Origin: Mesorhizobium ciceri biovar biserrulae WSM1271
GTDB taxonomy: Bacteria > Pseudomonadota > Alphaproteobacteria > Rhizobiales > Rhizobiaceae
DNA length: 64,000 bases
Reading direction: 5' to 3'
NCBI RefSeq assembly: GCF_000185905.1
Contig: NC_014923.1
Coordinates: 4,983,501 to 5,047,500 of the forward strand
Positions 17,633 through 29,986 of this stretch are shown here, one piece after another. The notes beneath the pieces were generated by a model, which was not told the origin of the DNA, searched no databases, and saw only the letters and a program-made list of their open reading frames with translations. Numbering within the stretch: position 1 is the stretch's first letter; each line of letters begins with the position of its first letter. The translations under genes and the position numbers were made by a program.

Positions 17633-17893
17633 ATGCGAGTGACTTCAACGGAATTCCAGCAGAATGTCGGGCGTTTTCAGGATGCTGCCCAGCGTGCGCC
17701 GGTCGCAATCACAAAGAATGGCCGGACCCACACGGTACTCCTGTCGGCGGCGATGTTCGAGGTCTTGGTCAAGGGACGGGTCGCCCGTCCTGTGGAAGAG
17801 CTGGACGACGAGACGCTTAACGCCATCGCCGAAAGCGCCGTATCGAGCGAATATGCCGGGCTTGATGCAATGCTCAAAGACTGGACACCGTGA
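17633..17893 (+). CDS. Phd/YefM-family antitoxin
   Basis: The 86-aa protein shows the Phd/YefM N-terminal DNA-binding fold: MRVTSTEFQQNVGRFQDAAQ, then PVAITKNGRTHTVLLSAAMF, the strand-turn-strand that is the hallmark of the family. The C-terminal half is acidic (EELDDETLNAIAES) and should wrap the toxin. It would neutralise the product of the next gene and repress its own promoter. The stop codon overlaps the GTG of the toxin gene by 4 bases. The reading frame is intact, with an AT-rich promoter unlike the GC-rich neighbourhood, as expected for a mobile module. Confidence 0.85.
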   Translation: MRVTSTEFQQNVGRFQDAAQRAPVAITKNGRTHTVLLSAAMFEVLVKGRVARPVEELDDETLNAIAESAVSSEYAGLDAMLKDWTP

Positions 17894-18323
17894 GCCTGCC
17901 CAAACCTATCCCGGGTCTGGTGATTTCCTATTCTTACCTCTGGGTGAGAGAACACGAAAAGGGTGCCGAAGAAGGTCGCAAAAACCGATCATGCGCCATT
18001 GTCGCCGCGCGGTCGTGGAGGGCCGTGAAGTCATAACGGTCGTTCCGGTCACACACTCGCCACCAGCAGATCCTGCCGATGCAGTAGAAATACCTGCGCC
18101 CCTCAAAGCCTATCTCGGCCTCGATGACACGCCATCATGGATCGTCGTCACCGAAACCAATCATTTCCTCTGGCCGGGTCCCGATCTCAGGCCTATCGCG
18201 GGGAGCAAACCGTCCCGATTCGACTATGGCATGCTGCCGCCGCGTTTCTATGCCTATCTGCGCGACCGGATTTTGCAGTCTCACGCAAGCCGGGCGCTGC
18301 AGCAGATTCGGCGAACAGAGTAG
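17890..18323 (+). pseudogene. PemK-like toxin gene broken by a frameshift
   Basis: Translation from the GTG that overlaps the antitoxin stop gives MSLPKPIPGLVISYSYLW followed by a conserved-looking C-A-I-V-A-A-R, but it stops at 18034-18036 after 48 codons. The rest of the protein continues in another frame from about 18012 (VVEGREVITVVPVTHSPPAD ... ETNHFLWPGPDLRPIAG) to 18323. Joining the frames near 18007-18012 by one extra base restores a protein of about 144 aa resembling the plasmid-maintenance (PemK-like) toxin partners of Phd antitoxins. The toxin is therefore probably inactive, unless the shift is a sequencing error or is recoded. Confidence 0.7.
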
Positions 18324-18382
18324 CTGCATGAGACTGGAGGACCACGAAACGTCCCCGATTCCAAGGGACGATCGCTTCCCGG

Positions 18383-21330
<2,948 letters not shown>

Positions 21331-21331
<1 letters not shown>

Positions 21332-22809
21332 CAGTGATCCTCCCGAACCGGGAAACTCATGACCACGGATAGTCCAGGATTGCCAGGCAAGAGTTCAAGC
21401 CGGCCATTGTGGAATGTCATGACCGCCTTGGCGAGGCTGAGGCCAAGACCGGAACCCGGTTGCGAACGGCTCTTCTCCAGCCGCACGAAACGTTCCGTGG
21501 CACGCGCGCGGTCGCCATCGTCGGGAATGCCGTGGCCATTGTCGGCAACCGACAGGCGAACGTCCGCACCGGTTCGCTCGAGCGTGACGCGCACCGCCGG
21601 CTGGGCATTGGCGCCGGTGGAATATTTGATGGCGTTGTCGACGATGTTCGACAGCGCCTGACCGATCAGTTCGCGGTTGCCGTTGACGGACACCGCCTCG
21701 TGCGCGTCTGCTTCCAGCGACACGCCCGCCTCTTCCGCCACCGGCTCATAGAGCTCGACGACATCGCGTACGGCTTCCGCAAGATCGACGCGGTTCGTAT
21801 TTTCAGACGAGTAGCCAGCCTCCAGCCGGGAGATCATCAGGATGGCGTTGAAGGTTTTTATCAACTGGTCCGACTCGGCGATGGTGCCTTCCAGCGCCTG
21901 CCGGTAGTCGGTGGGCTTTTGCTTGCCCGAAAGCGTCGCTTCGGCCCGGTTGCGCAGCCGGGTCAGCGGCGTCTTCAGATCATGCGCGATGTTGTCGGAA
22001 ACCTGCTTCAAGCCTTCGTTCAGCGTGGCGATCCTGGCCAGCATGGCATTGAGATTTTCGGAGAGCCGGTCGAACTCGTCGCCAACCCCCGTCACCGGCA
22101 GCCTGCCCGACAGATCGCCGCCCATGATGCGACGGCTGGCTTCCGACACGCTGTCGATGCGCTTCAGCGCAGCGCGGCCGACAAAAAACCAGATCAGCAA
22201 TCCGCCCAGCCCCATCATGCCGAGCGCCAGCATCAGCGCACGGCGGATGACGGCACGAAACCGTTCCGGCTCGCCAAGGTCGCGGCCGACCAGCATGATC
22301 ATCTGGTTCGGCAGCCGCAGCACCAGCGCAATGGCGTTGTGGCCTTTTTCGCCCTGCGCCTGCGCATCGTTCTGCTCGGATTGGGTGGTGGTACCCTGCT
22401 CGGCGGGAAGGTTGCGCAGGCGCTCGAGCTCTCCCTCGCCAAAGCGCTGATAAGAGAACGGACTGCTGGTCCAGCCTTCGGTTTCGAGAACGCCAGGTTC
22501 GAGGCTCTGCACGTTGCCGGTCAGGATCTGGCCGTTGGCGTCGGCGATCAGGTAAAGGTTTGCGCCGGGCTGGCGCGAGCGCGCTTCGACCACGCGGACC
22601 AGTACCGGCAGGCCACCGCGCTGATAGGCGCGGGCAAGGCCGAGCACTTCGTCATTGATGGTCTCCTGCGTCTGCGCGGTCAGCATTCGCGCCGACAGCG
22701 AGGTCATGTAGAAGACGAGCGCCACCGCGCAGAGCGCGAAGAGCAGGAAGTAGAGCGCCGAAAGCCGCGCTGCCGTCGTCTTCATGATGGCGGGCACGGA
22801 AAGAGCCAT
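21331..22809 (-). CDS. HAMP-domain sensor histidine kinase
   Basis: This 492-aa kinase has a first transmembrane helix (LYFLLFALCAVALVFYM), a periplasmic domain of about 150 residues, a second helix (LMLALGMMGLGGLLIWFFV), a HAMP linker (RRIMGGDLSGRLPVTG), HisKA with NIAHDLKTPLTRLRNRAE and a HATPase domain (NIVDNAIKY, GSGLGLSLAKAV). It should phosphorylate the response regulator encoded just upstream; the signal is unknown, but linkage to degP suggests envelope stress. Three starts are possible: GTG 22824 inside the regulator gene, ATG 22809 (used) and ATG 22785 (MKTTAARL). It overlaps glnE by one base. Confidence 0.88.
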
Positions 22810-22816
22810 GCCGCAG

Positions 22817-23491
22817 CTAACCACTCTTCAGCATATAGCCGGCGCCGCGAACCGTATGCAGGATGGGCTTGTCGAAGCCCTTCTCTATCTTGCCGCGCAG
22901 CCGGGAGACATGGACGTCGATGACATTGGTCTGCGGATCGAAATGGTAGTCCCAGACATTTTCCAGCAGCATGGTGCGCGTCACCACCTGGCCGGCATGC
23001 CGCATCAGATATTCGAGCAAGCGGAACTCACGCGGCTGCAGCGTTATCTCGCGTGACGCACGGCGGACCGAATGCGACAGCCTGTCGAGTTCGAGATCGC
23101 CGACGCGGTAGACGGTTTCCGCTTCCTTGGCACTGGCGCGCCGGTTCAGCACCTCGACGCGGGCGAGAAGCTCGGAGAAGGCATAGGGCTTTGTCAGGTA
23201 ATCGTCGCCGCCGGCGCGCAAACCCGTGACCCGGTCATCGACCTCGCCGAGCGCCGACAGGATCAGCACCGGCGTCGTGTTGCCCCTGGACCTGAGACCG
23301 GCAATGACCGACAGGCCGTCGCGACGCGGCATCATCCGGTCGATCACCATCACGTCGTAGTCGCCGGCGTCGGCGAGCGCAAAGCCGGTTTCGCCGTCAC
23401 CGGCGACATGCGCGGTGTGACCGGCCTCGGCAAAGGCTTTCTGCAAGTAATCCGCAGCCTCGCGATCGTCTTCTATGACGAGAATCTTCAT
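22817..23491 (-). CDS. OmpR/PhoB-type response regulator
   Basis: The 224-aa protein has a receiver domain with the acidic pocket (VIEDD, residues 5-9), phospho-acceptor Asp51 (VMVIDRMMP) and the conserved Lys in DDYLTKPY. It is followed by a winged-helix DNA-binding domain (LQPREFRLLEYLMRHAGQVV ... VDVHVSRLRGKIE ... VRGAGYML). It pairs with the histidine kinase gene that follows after about 7 bases. The ATG at 23491 matches the family start exactly. Upstream lies a 350-base gap with a strong hairpin and then degP on the same strand. Confidence 0.93.
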   Translation of the reverse strand: MKILVIEDDREAADYLQKAFAEAGHTAHVAGDGETGFALADAGDYDVMVIDRMMPRRDGLSVIAGLRSRGNTTPVLILSALGEVDDRVTGLRAGGDDYLTKPYAFSELLARVEVLNRRASAKEAETVYRVGDLELDRLSHSVRRASREITLQPREFRLLEYLMRHAGQVVTRTMLLENVWDYHFDPQTNVIDVHVSRLRGKIEKGFDKPILHTVRGAGYMLKSG

Positions 23492-23654
23492 AGGGCTGTT
23501 ATACGCGATTTCGCCGGAAGGTTGAGTGGCAGACATCTGCATTGTGGCCTTTGCCAAAGCGCATCGCGACCGAGATCGCTCGAAGCAGTGCGCGATAAAG
23601 CTGCTCGCTGCCGATGTCGTTGGCATCGGATCGTTGAAGCGCTTTTGAAATTGT

Positions 23655-23686
23655 GCGGCAGCGGGCGATGGGAAGCCCGCTGCCGC
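23655..23686 (-). terminator. Strong hairpin between htrA and the response regulator gene
   Basis: GCGGCAGCGGGC (23655-23666) pairs perfectly with GCCCGCTGCCGC (23675-23686) around an 8-base loop. On the minus strand it follows htrA but has no clear U-run, so it may be a transcription pause, an mRNA 3'-end protector or a weak terminator. The remainder of the 350-base gap 23492-23841 shows no other feature I can support. Confidence 0.5.
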
Positions 23687-23841
23687 CGGGGGAAGGCGCG
23701 ATGACTGACTAACGCGCGCTCCTCCATGCTTTCCCGTACGGCGGCTCGGGGGTGTTGAACCGGCGCACTGGAAAAGTCCAACTTGCCGCCGGAACGCCCT
23801 CACCCGTCTCGGAAGGCCGAGAGAACGCTCCGGAGCCGACC

Positions 23842-25395
23842 TCAGCCCTTGGCGACGGGCAGCGCGACGAAACGATTGGTGTCGTCGCGGGTGATCTGCA
23901 TCAGCACTGCCTTGCGGCCGGATTTGACCGCTTCGGTCATCGCCTTGGTGACGTCGTCGGTGCCGTTCACTTCGGTCGAATTGACCGATGTGATGACGTC
24001 GCCCGGCTGGATGCCGCGATCGGCAGCATCGCTGTCGGGATCGACGTCGGTCACCACCAGCCCCTTGCCGTTTTCGGACTTGGTGACGGTCAGGCCGAGA
24101 TCGGCCAGCGTGTCGGGCTTTGCCGGAGCGGCAGGCTGCGACTGGTCGACAGAGGCCTGCTTGTCGCTCGAGGGCAGTTTGCCGAGATCGACCTTGACCG
24201 TCTGGCTCTTGCCGTCGCGCCACACGGTGACGTCAACCGATTTGCCAGGCGAGTAGGCGCCGATCAGCCGTGCCAGTTCCTTCGGCGAAGCGACGTCCTT
24301 GCCGTTGACCTGGGTGATCACGTCACCGGCCGTGATGCCCGCCTTCTTGCCGGGACCATCGTCCTGGGCACTGGAAACCAGTGCGCCGTTGTTGGACTTC
24401 AGACCAAGCGACTCAGCGATGTCGGAGGTGACCGGCTGGATTTCGACACCGAGCCAGCCGCGCTGAACGGAACCGCTCTTCATCAGGTCCTGAACGACCT
24501 GCTTGGCGGTCGAAGCGGGAATGTCGAAGGCGATGCCGACGCTGCCGCCGGACGGCGAGAAGATCGCGGTGTTGATGCCGACGACCTGGCCGTTGAGGTT
24601 GAAGGTCGGGCCGCCAGAATTGCCGCGGTTGACCGATGCGTCGATCTGGATGAAGTCGTCATAAGGGCCAGCGCCGATGTCGCGGCCGCGGGCGGAGACG
24701 ATGCCGGCGGTGACGGTGCCACCAAGGCCGAACGGATTGCCGACGGCCACCACCCAGTCGCCGACGCGAACCTTGGAGTCATCGGCGAAGTCGACATAGG
24801 TAAACTTGCCGACGCCATCGACCTTGAGCACGGCGAGATCGGTGCGCGGGTCGGTGCCGATCAGCTTGGCGTCGAGTTCCTTGCCGTCATTCATCACCAC
24901 GGTGAAGGCCGAGCCTTCCGAAACGACGTGGTTGTTGGTGACGAGATAGCCGTCATCCGAGATGAAGAAGCCGGAACCTTGTGCAACCGGCCGCGGCTGG
25001 TCGTTGTTGCGGTCGCGATGGCTGAAGCGCCTGTTGCCGCCACCCTGGCCGTCCTGATCACCAAATCCACGGAATTCCTTGAAGAAGCGGCGCAGTTGCG
25101 GATTGTTGGGCAGGTTGTTCATGCCATCCTGATCGTCGGACGGGTCCGAGCCGTCATCGGCGGCCGGGCTGATCTTGGCCTTGACCTTGACGCTGACAAC
25201 AGCGGGAGAAACCCGCTCGACGACATCGGCGAAGCCCGGTACCTGCGGCGCCTCGACGCGCACGGCATCGGCCAGAACAGGGCTGGTTCCGCTGGTCAGC
25301 GCACCGACGCCGATCGCACCGGCCACGGCTACAGACGCGACGGCAGCCATGAGACGCTTGCGGGTGACGGAATATGAACGGGGGGCAATATTCAT
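23842..25395 (-). CDS. degP: Periplasmic serine protease, DegP/HtrA type
   Basis: The 517-aa precursor has a signal peptide (about residues 13-43). The trypsin-like domain carries the full catalytic triad: His156 (LVTNNHVV), Asp186 (RTDLAV) and Ser260 (NRGNSGGPTF). Two PDZ domains follow (GWLGVEIQPV and GLTVTKSENGKGLVVTDV). A long acidic, Gly- and Asn-rich insert (about 76-133) precedes the catalytic domain, as in other rhizobial DegP proteins. It degrades or refolds damaged periplasmic proteins. An AGAGGA site precedes the ATG. The gene lies between the ccm operon and a two-component system on the same strand. Confidence 0.95.
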   Translation of the reverse strand: MNIAPRSYSVTRKRLMAAVASVAVAGAIGVGALTSGTSPVLADAVRVEAPQVPGFADVVERVSPAVVSVKVKAKISPAADDGSDPSDDQDGMNNLPNNPQLRRFFKEFRGFGDQDGQGGGNRRFSHRDRNNDQPRPVAQGSGFFISDDGYLVTNNHVVSEGSAFTVVMNDGKELDAKLIGTDPRTDLAVLKVDGVGKFTYVDFADDSKVRVGDWVVAVGNPFGLGGTVTAGIVSARGRDIGAGPYDDFIQIDASVNRGNSGGPTFNLNGQVVGINTAIFSPSGGSVGIAFDIPASTAKQVVQDLMKSGSVQRGWLGVEIQPVTSDIAESLGLKSNNGALVSSAQDDGPGKKAGITAGDVITQVNGKDVASPKELARLIGAYSPGKSVDVTVWRDGKSQTVKVDLGKLPSSDKQASVDQSQPAAPAKPDTLADLGLTVTKSENGKGLVVTDVDPDSDAADRGIQPGDVITSVNSTEVNGTDDVTKAMTEAVKSGRKAVLMQITRDDTNRFVALPVAKG

Positions 25396-25595
25396 GGATC
25401 TCGTATCCTCTTTCCAAATGGACGCTGCTGATGGGCATCCTCAAGCAAGAGAATTAGAGTGGCGCACATTACAGCGCCATTTCCGACACATGAAACTTTG
25501 GTAATGTTTTGGGGTCGGGAGACGCACAAACCCGTTGGCCGCGATGCCCTATGCGCTATCTTGTACACAACTCAGCACAAGGCTTTCATAAATGA

Positions 25596-25820
25596 CAGCA
25601 AGCACGCCTGGCGGATCGTATTCGTGAAATGGGCCGAGGCCTTGGTGATATGGCGACGGGCCGGCCAGGCCGGGTAACAGGCACATATGAGACGTTCATC
25701 GGCCGCCCGCCGTACATCATTGCTTATGAGTTGCGCCCGATCGCTGGCCGTCAGTGCGTCGTTATCCTGCGCGTCATTCACACGTCGCGGGACTGGCCCT
25801 CGGAGGAATGGCCGAGCTAA
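25596..25820 (+). pseudogene. ParE/RelE-type toxin remnant, 5' end lost
   Basis: The frame after a TGA at 25593-25595 reads A-R-L-A-D-R-I-R-E, then GLGDMATGRPGRVTGTYE, PPYIIAYEL and VVILRVIHTSRDWP. This is the C-terminal two thirds of a ParE-family toxin, including the closing IHTSRDWP strand. The N-terminal 25-30 residues that should precede the first helix are missing, and no antitoxin gene lies upstream; an internal ATG at 25629 leaves 63 codons. The remaining sequence upstream to 25396 shows nothing else I can support. It sits as a plus-strand island in a long minus-strand block and overlaps the end of ccmH by two bases. Confidence 0.6.
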
Positions 25821-26281
25821 TTGCCTAGTATCTTGTCCAGCGCCGCCTGTTCCTCAGTGGTCAGCGCATTGGTTGCCGTCGAGCGACGCGACCGCGCGGT
25901 CAGCACGATGAAAACGCCTCCCACCAGCAACAGCAGGACAGGCGTGCCCCACAGCAATGCATTGCGCAGGTCGAAACGCGGCTTGAGCAGCACGAACTCG
26001 CCATAGCGCGAGACCACGTAGTCCATGACCTGCTGGTCAGTGTCGCCGGCGACGAGGCGCTGACGCACGAGGACGCGCAGGTCGCGGGCAAGGTCGGCAT
26101 CGGATTCGTCGATCGACTGGTTCTGGCAGACCATGCAGCGCAAGCCTTCCGAAAGCGCCCGAGCCCGCGCCTCAAGTGCAGGATCAGGCAGCATCTCGTC
26201 AGGCTTCACCGCCAAGGCCGTGCCGGCAAAAAACAGCGCCAGCAGCAGGATAATGGAGGTCAGCGAAAGCCGTGCGTTCAT
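25817..26281 (-). CDS. ccmH: Cytochrome c maturation protein CcmH (CycL)
   Basis: CcmH is a membrane-anchored thiol-disulfide protein that keeps the haem-binding cysteines of apocytochromes c reduced. The 154-aa protein has a signal peptide, the redox motif L-R-C-M-V-C-Q-N (Cys49 and Cys52) and a C-terminal helix (LLWGTPVLLLLVGGVFIVL). Its length matches the short rhizobial CycL form. The ATG overlaps the stop of ccmF as ATGA, so the two are coupled. It is the last gene of the ccmI-ccmE-ccmF-ccmH operon. Confidence 0.95.
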   Translation of the reverse strand: MNARLSLTSIILLLALFFAGTALAVKPDEMLPDPALEARARALSEGLRCMVCQNQSIDESDADLARDLRVLVRQRLVAGDTDQQVMDYVVSRYGEFVLLKPRFDLRNALLWGTPVLLLLVGGVFIVLTARSRRSTATNALTTEEQAALDKILGN

Positions 26282-28269
26282 GGCAGGGTCGCGGATGGCA
26301 CCACGCTCGCCTGCTTGCGCCGTCGCGACGGCGCGCCGACGCGCAGGCGCCGGTCCATCAGCGACATCGCCGCGCCCGCCATCATCATCAGGCCACCGCC
26401 CCAGATCAACGTCACCAGCGGCTTCCACCACAAACGCACGACGACCGAACCGTCTTTGCCCTCGTCGCCGAGCGAGATGTAGAGCTGCGAGAAACCGATC
26501 GTCCTGATGCCGGATTCCGTCGTCGTCATCTGCCGCACCGGATAAAACCGCTTGGCGGAGCTGATTTCGCCAACAGGGCTGCCGCTGACGCCGATCAGCT
26601 CGAAGCGGCCGCGATCCTCGCTGTAATTCGGTCCCTGGGCCGGATAAAGCCCGACGAAACGCAGCGTATGGCCGGACAGTTCGACGGTCTCGCCGGCATG
26701 CATCGACAGGATCTTCTCGGTGCCGAAGCAAAGTGTGCCGACGATGCCGAGCGTGGTCAGGCCGAGGCCGAGGTGAGCGAAGGCTGTGCCGAAGACCGAG
26801 CGCGGCAAGCCGAGCAAGCGCCGGACCATGATCCCCGTTGCGACGGTCCGAAAGCCGGATTTGACGGCGAGATCGGTGAGCGCGCCAAGGATCAGCCAGA
26901 CGGCAAGGCCTACGCCCAGGGCTGCGAACACCGAGCCGCCGTCGATGAACAGAGCGGTGACCAGCGTCGCCAGCAGTGCCGCAGCAAAGGCCACCATCAG
27001 GCGCTGCGCGACGGCGAAGACATCGCCGCGCTTCCAGGCCAGCAACGGCCCGAACGGAACCACGAGCAGCAGCGGCACCATCAGCGGCCCGAAGGTGAGA
27101 TTGAAGAACGGCGCGCCGACCGAGATCTTGTCGGCTGAAAAGGCTTCGACAGCGAGCGGATAGAGTGTGCCGACAAGCACGGTCGCCGTCGCCGTGGTCA
27201 GGAACAGATTGTTGAGGACGAGTGCCCCTTCTCGGGAAATCGGGTGGAACAGGCCGCCGGTCGTCAACCGGGAAGCGCGCAGCGCAAACAGCGCCAGCGA
27301 GCCGCCGATAAACAACGTCAGGATGCACAGGATAAACACGCCCCGGGTCGGATCGGTTGCAAAGGCATGCACCGAGGTCAGCACGCCCGAACGCACGAGG
27401 AAGGTGCCGAGCAGCGACAGCGAAAAGGTCAGGATGGCGAGCAGCAGCGTCCAGATCTTCAGCGCCGAGCGCTTTTCCATGACAATGGCCGAATGGAGCA
27501 GCGCGGTGCCCGCCAGCCACGGCATGAAAGACGCGTTCTCGACTGGATCCCAGAACCAGAAACCGCCCCAGCCAAGTTCATAATAGGCCCAGTACGATCC
27601 CATGGCGATGCCGCCGGTCAGGAACATCCAGGCGACCAGCGTCCACGGCCGCACCCAGCGCGCCCAGGACGCGTCGATGCGGCCTTCGATGAGAGCGGCG
27701 ACCGAGAAGGAAAAACAGATCGAGAAGCCGACATAGCCGAGATAGAGGAACGGCGGGTGGATGGCGAGGCCGAGATCCTGCAGGATCGGGTTGAGATCGC
27801 GGCCTTCGATCGGCGCCGGGTTGAGCCGGATGAACGGATTGGACGTCGCCAGGATGAACAGGAAGAAGGCGGCGCCGATGGCGCCTTGCACCGCAAGCAC
27901 ATTGGCGCGCAGCGTCGCCGGCAGGTTGGAGCCGAAAGCGGCGACGAGTGCGCCGAAGAAGGTCAGGATCAACACCCAAAGCAGCATCGAGCCTTCATGA
28001 TTGCCCCAGGTTCCGGTGATCTTGTAGATCAACGGCTGCAAGGAATGCGAGTTTTCCCACACGCTTGCCACCGAGAAATCGGAGCTCGCATAGGCACTCG
28101 CCAGCGCTGCGAAAGACAGCGCCGTCAAGGCGAAGCCGGTCACCGCGACCGGACCCCCGACGGCCATCAGGCGCTGGTTGTTCAGGCGTGCGCCAAACAG
28201 CGGCACGAGCGTCTGCACCAGCGAAAGCGCAAACGCCAGGACGAGGGCGAAATGTCCGGTTTCAACCAT
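26278..28269 (-). CDS. ccmF: Haem lyase CcmF (CycK)
   Basis: CcmF is the core of the haem lyase that attaches haem to apocytochromes c on the periplasmic side. The 663-aa polytopic protein contains TGTWGNHEGSMLLWVLI in an early loop and the tryptophan-rich haem-handling segment GWGGFWFWDPVENASFMPWL, both diagnostic, plus His residues flanking them. Length and helix number are normal. It is 32 bases downstream of ccmE and overlaps ccmH by 4 bases. Confidence 0.96.
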   Translation of the reverse strand: MVETGHFALVLAFALSLVQTLVPLFGARLNNQRLMAVGGPVAVTGFALTALSFAALASAYASSDFSVASVWENSHSLQPLIYKITGTWGNHEGSMLLWVLILTFFGALVAAFGSNLPATLRANVLAVQGAIGAAFFLFILATSNPFIRLNPAPIEGRDLNPILQDLGLAIHPPFLYLGYVGFSICFSFSVAALIEGRIDASWARWVRPWTLVAWMFLTGGIAMGSYWAYYELGWGGFWFWDPVENASFMPWLAGTALLHSAIVMEKRSALKIWTLLLAILTFSLSLLGTFLVRSGVLTSVHAFATDPTRGVFILCILTLFIGGSLALFALRASRLTTGGLFHPISREGALVLNNLFLTTATATVLVGTLYPLAVEAFSADKISVGAPFFNLTFGPLMVPLLLVVPFGPLLAWKRGDVFAVAQRLMVAFAAALLATLVTALFIDGGSVFAALGVGLAVWLILGALTDLAVKSGFRTVATGIMVRRLLGLPRSVFGTAFAHLGLGLTTLGIVGTLCFGTEKILSMHAGETVELSGHTLRFVGLYPAQGPNYSEDRGRFELIGVSGSPVGEISSAKRFYPVRQMTTTESGIRTIGFSQLYISLGDEGKDGSVVVRLWWKPLVTLIWGGGLMMMAGAAMSLMDRRLRVGAPSRRRKQASVVPSATLP

Positions 28270-28301
28270 GCCCGTGATCCACTGTCGCTCTCCTGCCGGA
28301 G

Positions 28302-28745
28302 CTATTCACTCTTGCTCTCCTGCCACACGCCCTTGGCCTTGAGGCCGTCCGCAACCTCCTTGGGCATATAGCGCTCATCATGCTTGGCCAGCACGCTATC
28401 GGCAACAAAAACCCCGTCCGGGCCGAAACTACCCTCGGTGATGACGCCCTGCTCTTCGCGGAAAAGGTCGGGCAGGATGCCGGTATAGGTGACCTTGACC
28501 GATTTGTGCGTGTCGGTGACCGAAAAGCCGACCGTGGCCCCCTGCCCGCGCTGGATCGTGCCTTTTTCGACCAATCCACCCAACCGGATGCGCTGGCCAG
28601 GCTGGACGCTTGCCGTGGTGAGATCGGCCGGCATGTAGAAATAGGAGGCCTTCTGGCCAAGCGCGTAGAAAGTCAGCCCGGTCGCGGCACCCAGGAAGAC
28701 CAGGCCGCCCGCGATCACCGACAATCGTTTCTGCTTGCGCGTCAT
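28302..28745 (-). CDS. ccmE: Haem chaperone CcmE (CycJ)
   Basis: CcmE binds haem covalently in the periplasm and hands it to the CcmF/H lyase. The 147-aa protein has one N-terminal anchor ([20 protein letters not shown]), an OB-fold body and the haem-binding His122 in the H-x3-Y motif ([10 protein letters not shown], Tyr126). It starts 8 bases after ccmI and precedes ccmF by 32 bases, the standard cycHJKL order of rhizobia. Confidence 0.96.
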   Translation of the reverse strand: MTRKQKRLSVIAGGLVFLGAATGLTFYALGQKASYFYMPADLTTASVQPGQRIRLGGLVEKGTIQRGQGATVGFSVTDTHKSVKVTYTGILPDLFREEQGVITEGSFGPDGVFVADSVLAKHDERYMPKEVADGLKAKGVWQESKSE

Positions 28746-28753
28746 GTCTTGTT

Positions 28754-29893
28754 CTACTCCGTCGCCGCAAGCCCAAGCGAAGCGGCAAAGGCGGTGAACT
28801 TCTTCGCCTGGTCACTGTCGGCCCCAAAGACGGCAATGGCGCGACCGAGCGCCTCACGCGCCTGATCGGCCTTGCCAAGCACGACATAGGAACGAACGAG
28901 CCGCATCCATCCTTCCGGGTCGTGCGGATTTTGCCGCAGTTTGTCGTCAAGGCCGGCAACCATGGTGTTGATCATGGCTTCCCGATCCTGCGGCGACATC
29001 GAGGATGCGGCGTCGATATCGCCGGCATCGGGGCCGTTGGCGGCGTCGCCAGAAGCCACTTCGGGGTTGCCGGACTTGGCCAGCGCCTGCTCGACGGCAC
29101 CGCGCCATGGCGAGTCCGGCGGCAATCTGCCCAGCATCGCCTGCCATGCCGTGGTCGCTTCCTTGGCGCGACCCTCCTGCGCCAACGCCATGGCCAGGTA
29201 GAAACTGGCCTTCGCATTGGCCGGATCGAGCTTCAGGGCTGCCTCGAAAGCATCCTGGGCATCGGCCGAGACAATGCCGCCTGCCGCGCCGGCGATCGCC
29301 TCTCCGAGACCGGCCTGGCGAACGGCGCTGTCGCCATCAAGCCGAATGGCGTTGCGATAGGCATCCGCCGCGTCGGAAAAGCGCTGCATGCGCAGATAGA
29401 CCGGGGCAAGCACGTCCCAGCCCCTGCCATCGGTGGGATTGGCGGCCAGATGGGCTTCGGCCCGCGCCACCAGTTCGTCGACCGAACTGTCGGCGGGATT
29501 CTTGGCCAACCGCTCGCTGAGCGGTTGTGACGGCAGGTCGGGAGAGCCAAGCTTGACATAGAGCCCCCAACTGACCAGCGGCACCGCCAGCACGGCTACG
29601 GTTGCCACCAGCCTTGCGGTGGCCGGCGCTCGGCCCGCGTTTGCGCCACCGGCGGTACCCGCATTGTCAAGGCGAAGGATGCGGCGAGCGATCTCGGCGC
29701 GGGCTTCGGCCGCTTCGGCCGGCTGGATCAAGCCACGCGCGGCGTCGCGGTCAAGCTCGGACAGTTGGTCGCGATAGACTTCGAGATCATGTTCGCCGCT
29801 CGACGACGCGCCCTTCGCGCTGGCGGCCAGCGGCAACAGCACCGCCAGGCTTGCACCCAGCGTGAGAATGGCGGCTATGACCCAGAACAGCAT
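28754..29893 (-). CDS. ccmI: Cytochrome c maturation protein CcmI (CycH)
   Basis: CcmI is an apocytochrome c chaperone with a membrane part and a periplasmic TPR domain. The 379-aa product begins [21 protein letters not shown] (first helix). It then has a cytoplasmic basic/acidic loop with the typical [10 protein letters not shown]-x-E-L-x-x-D segment, a second helix ([20 protein letters not shown]) and TPR-like repeats from about residue 140 to the end ([20 protein letters not shown], among others). The longer frame to 29938 adds residues before the helix and is unlikely. It is the first gene of the ccm operon. Confidence 0.93.
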   Translation of the reverse strand: MLFWVIAAILTLGASLAVLLPLAASAKGASSSGEHDLEVYRDQLSELDRDAARGLIQPAEAAEARAEIARRILRLDNAGTAGGANAGRAPATARLVATVAVLAVPLVSWGLYVKLGSPDLPSQPLSERLAKNPADSSVDELVARAEAHLAANPTDGRGWDVLAPVYLRMQRFSDAADAYRNAIRLDGDSAVRQAGLGEAIAGAAGGIVSADAQDAFEAALKLDPANAKASFYLAMALAQEGRAKEATTAWQAMLGRLPPDSPWRGAVEQALAKSGNPEVASGDAANGPDAGDIDAASSMSPQDREAMINTMVAGLDDKLRQNPHDPEGWMRLVRSYVVLGKADQAREALGRAIAVFGADSDQAKKFTAFAASLGLAATE

Positions 29894-29986
29894 GGTTCTT
29901 CCAATAACGGCAGAGCTCTGCCGTGCCAACAGATGCATGCTGCGACGCTTTGACGACGCCAGCCGCCAATCGTCGGCAGACGGTCG

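Noticed and set aside
17977-18036. Programmed -1 frameshift that would make the full toxin
   Set aside because: The only slippery-looking run (C-AAA-AAC at 17979-17985) is not a strong heptamer, and shifting there would replace the conserved-looking C-A-I-V block. A one-base lesion near 18007-18012 explains the data better.
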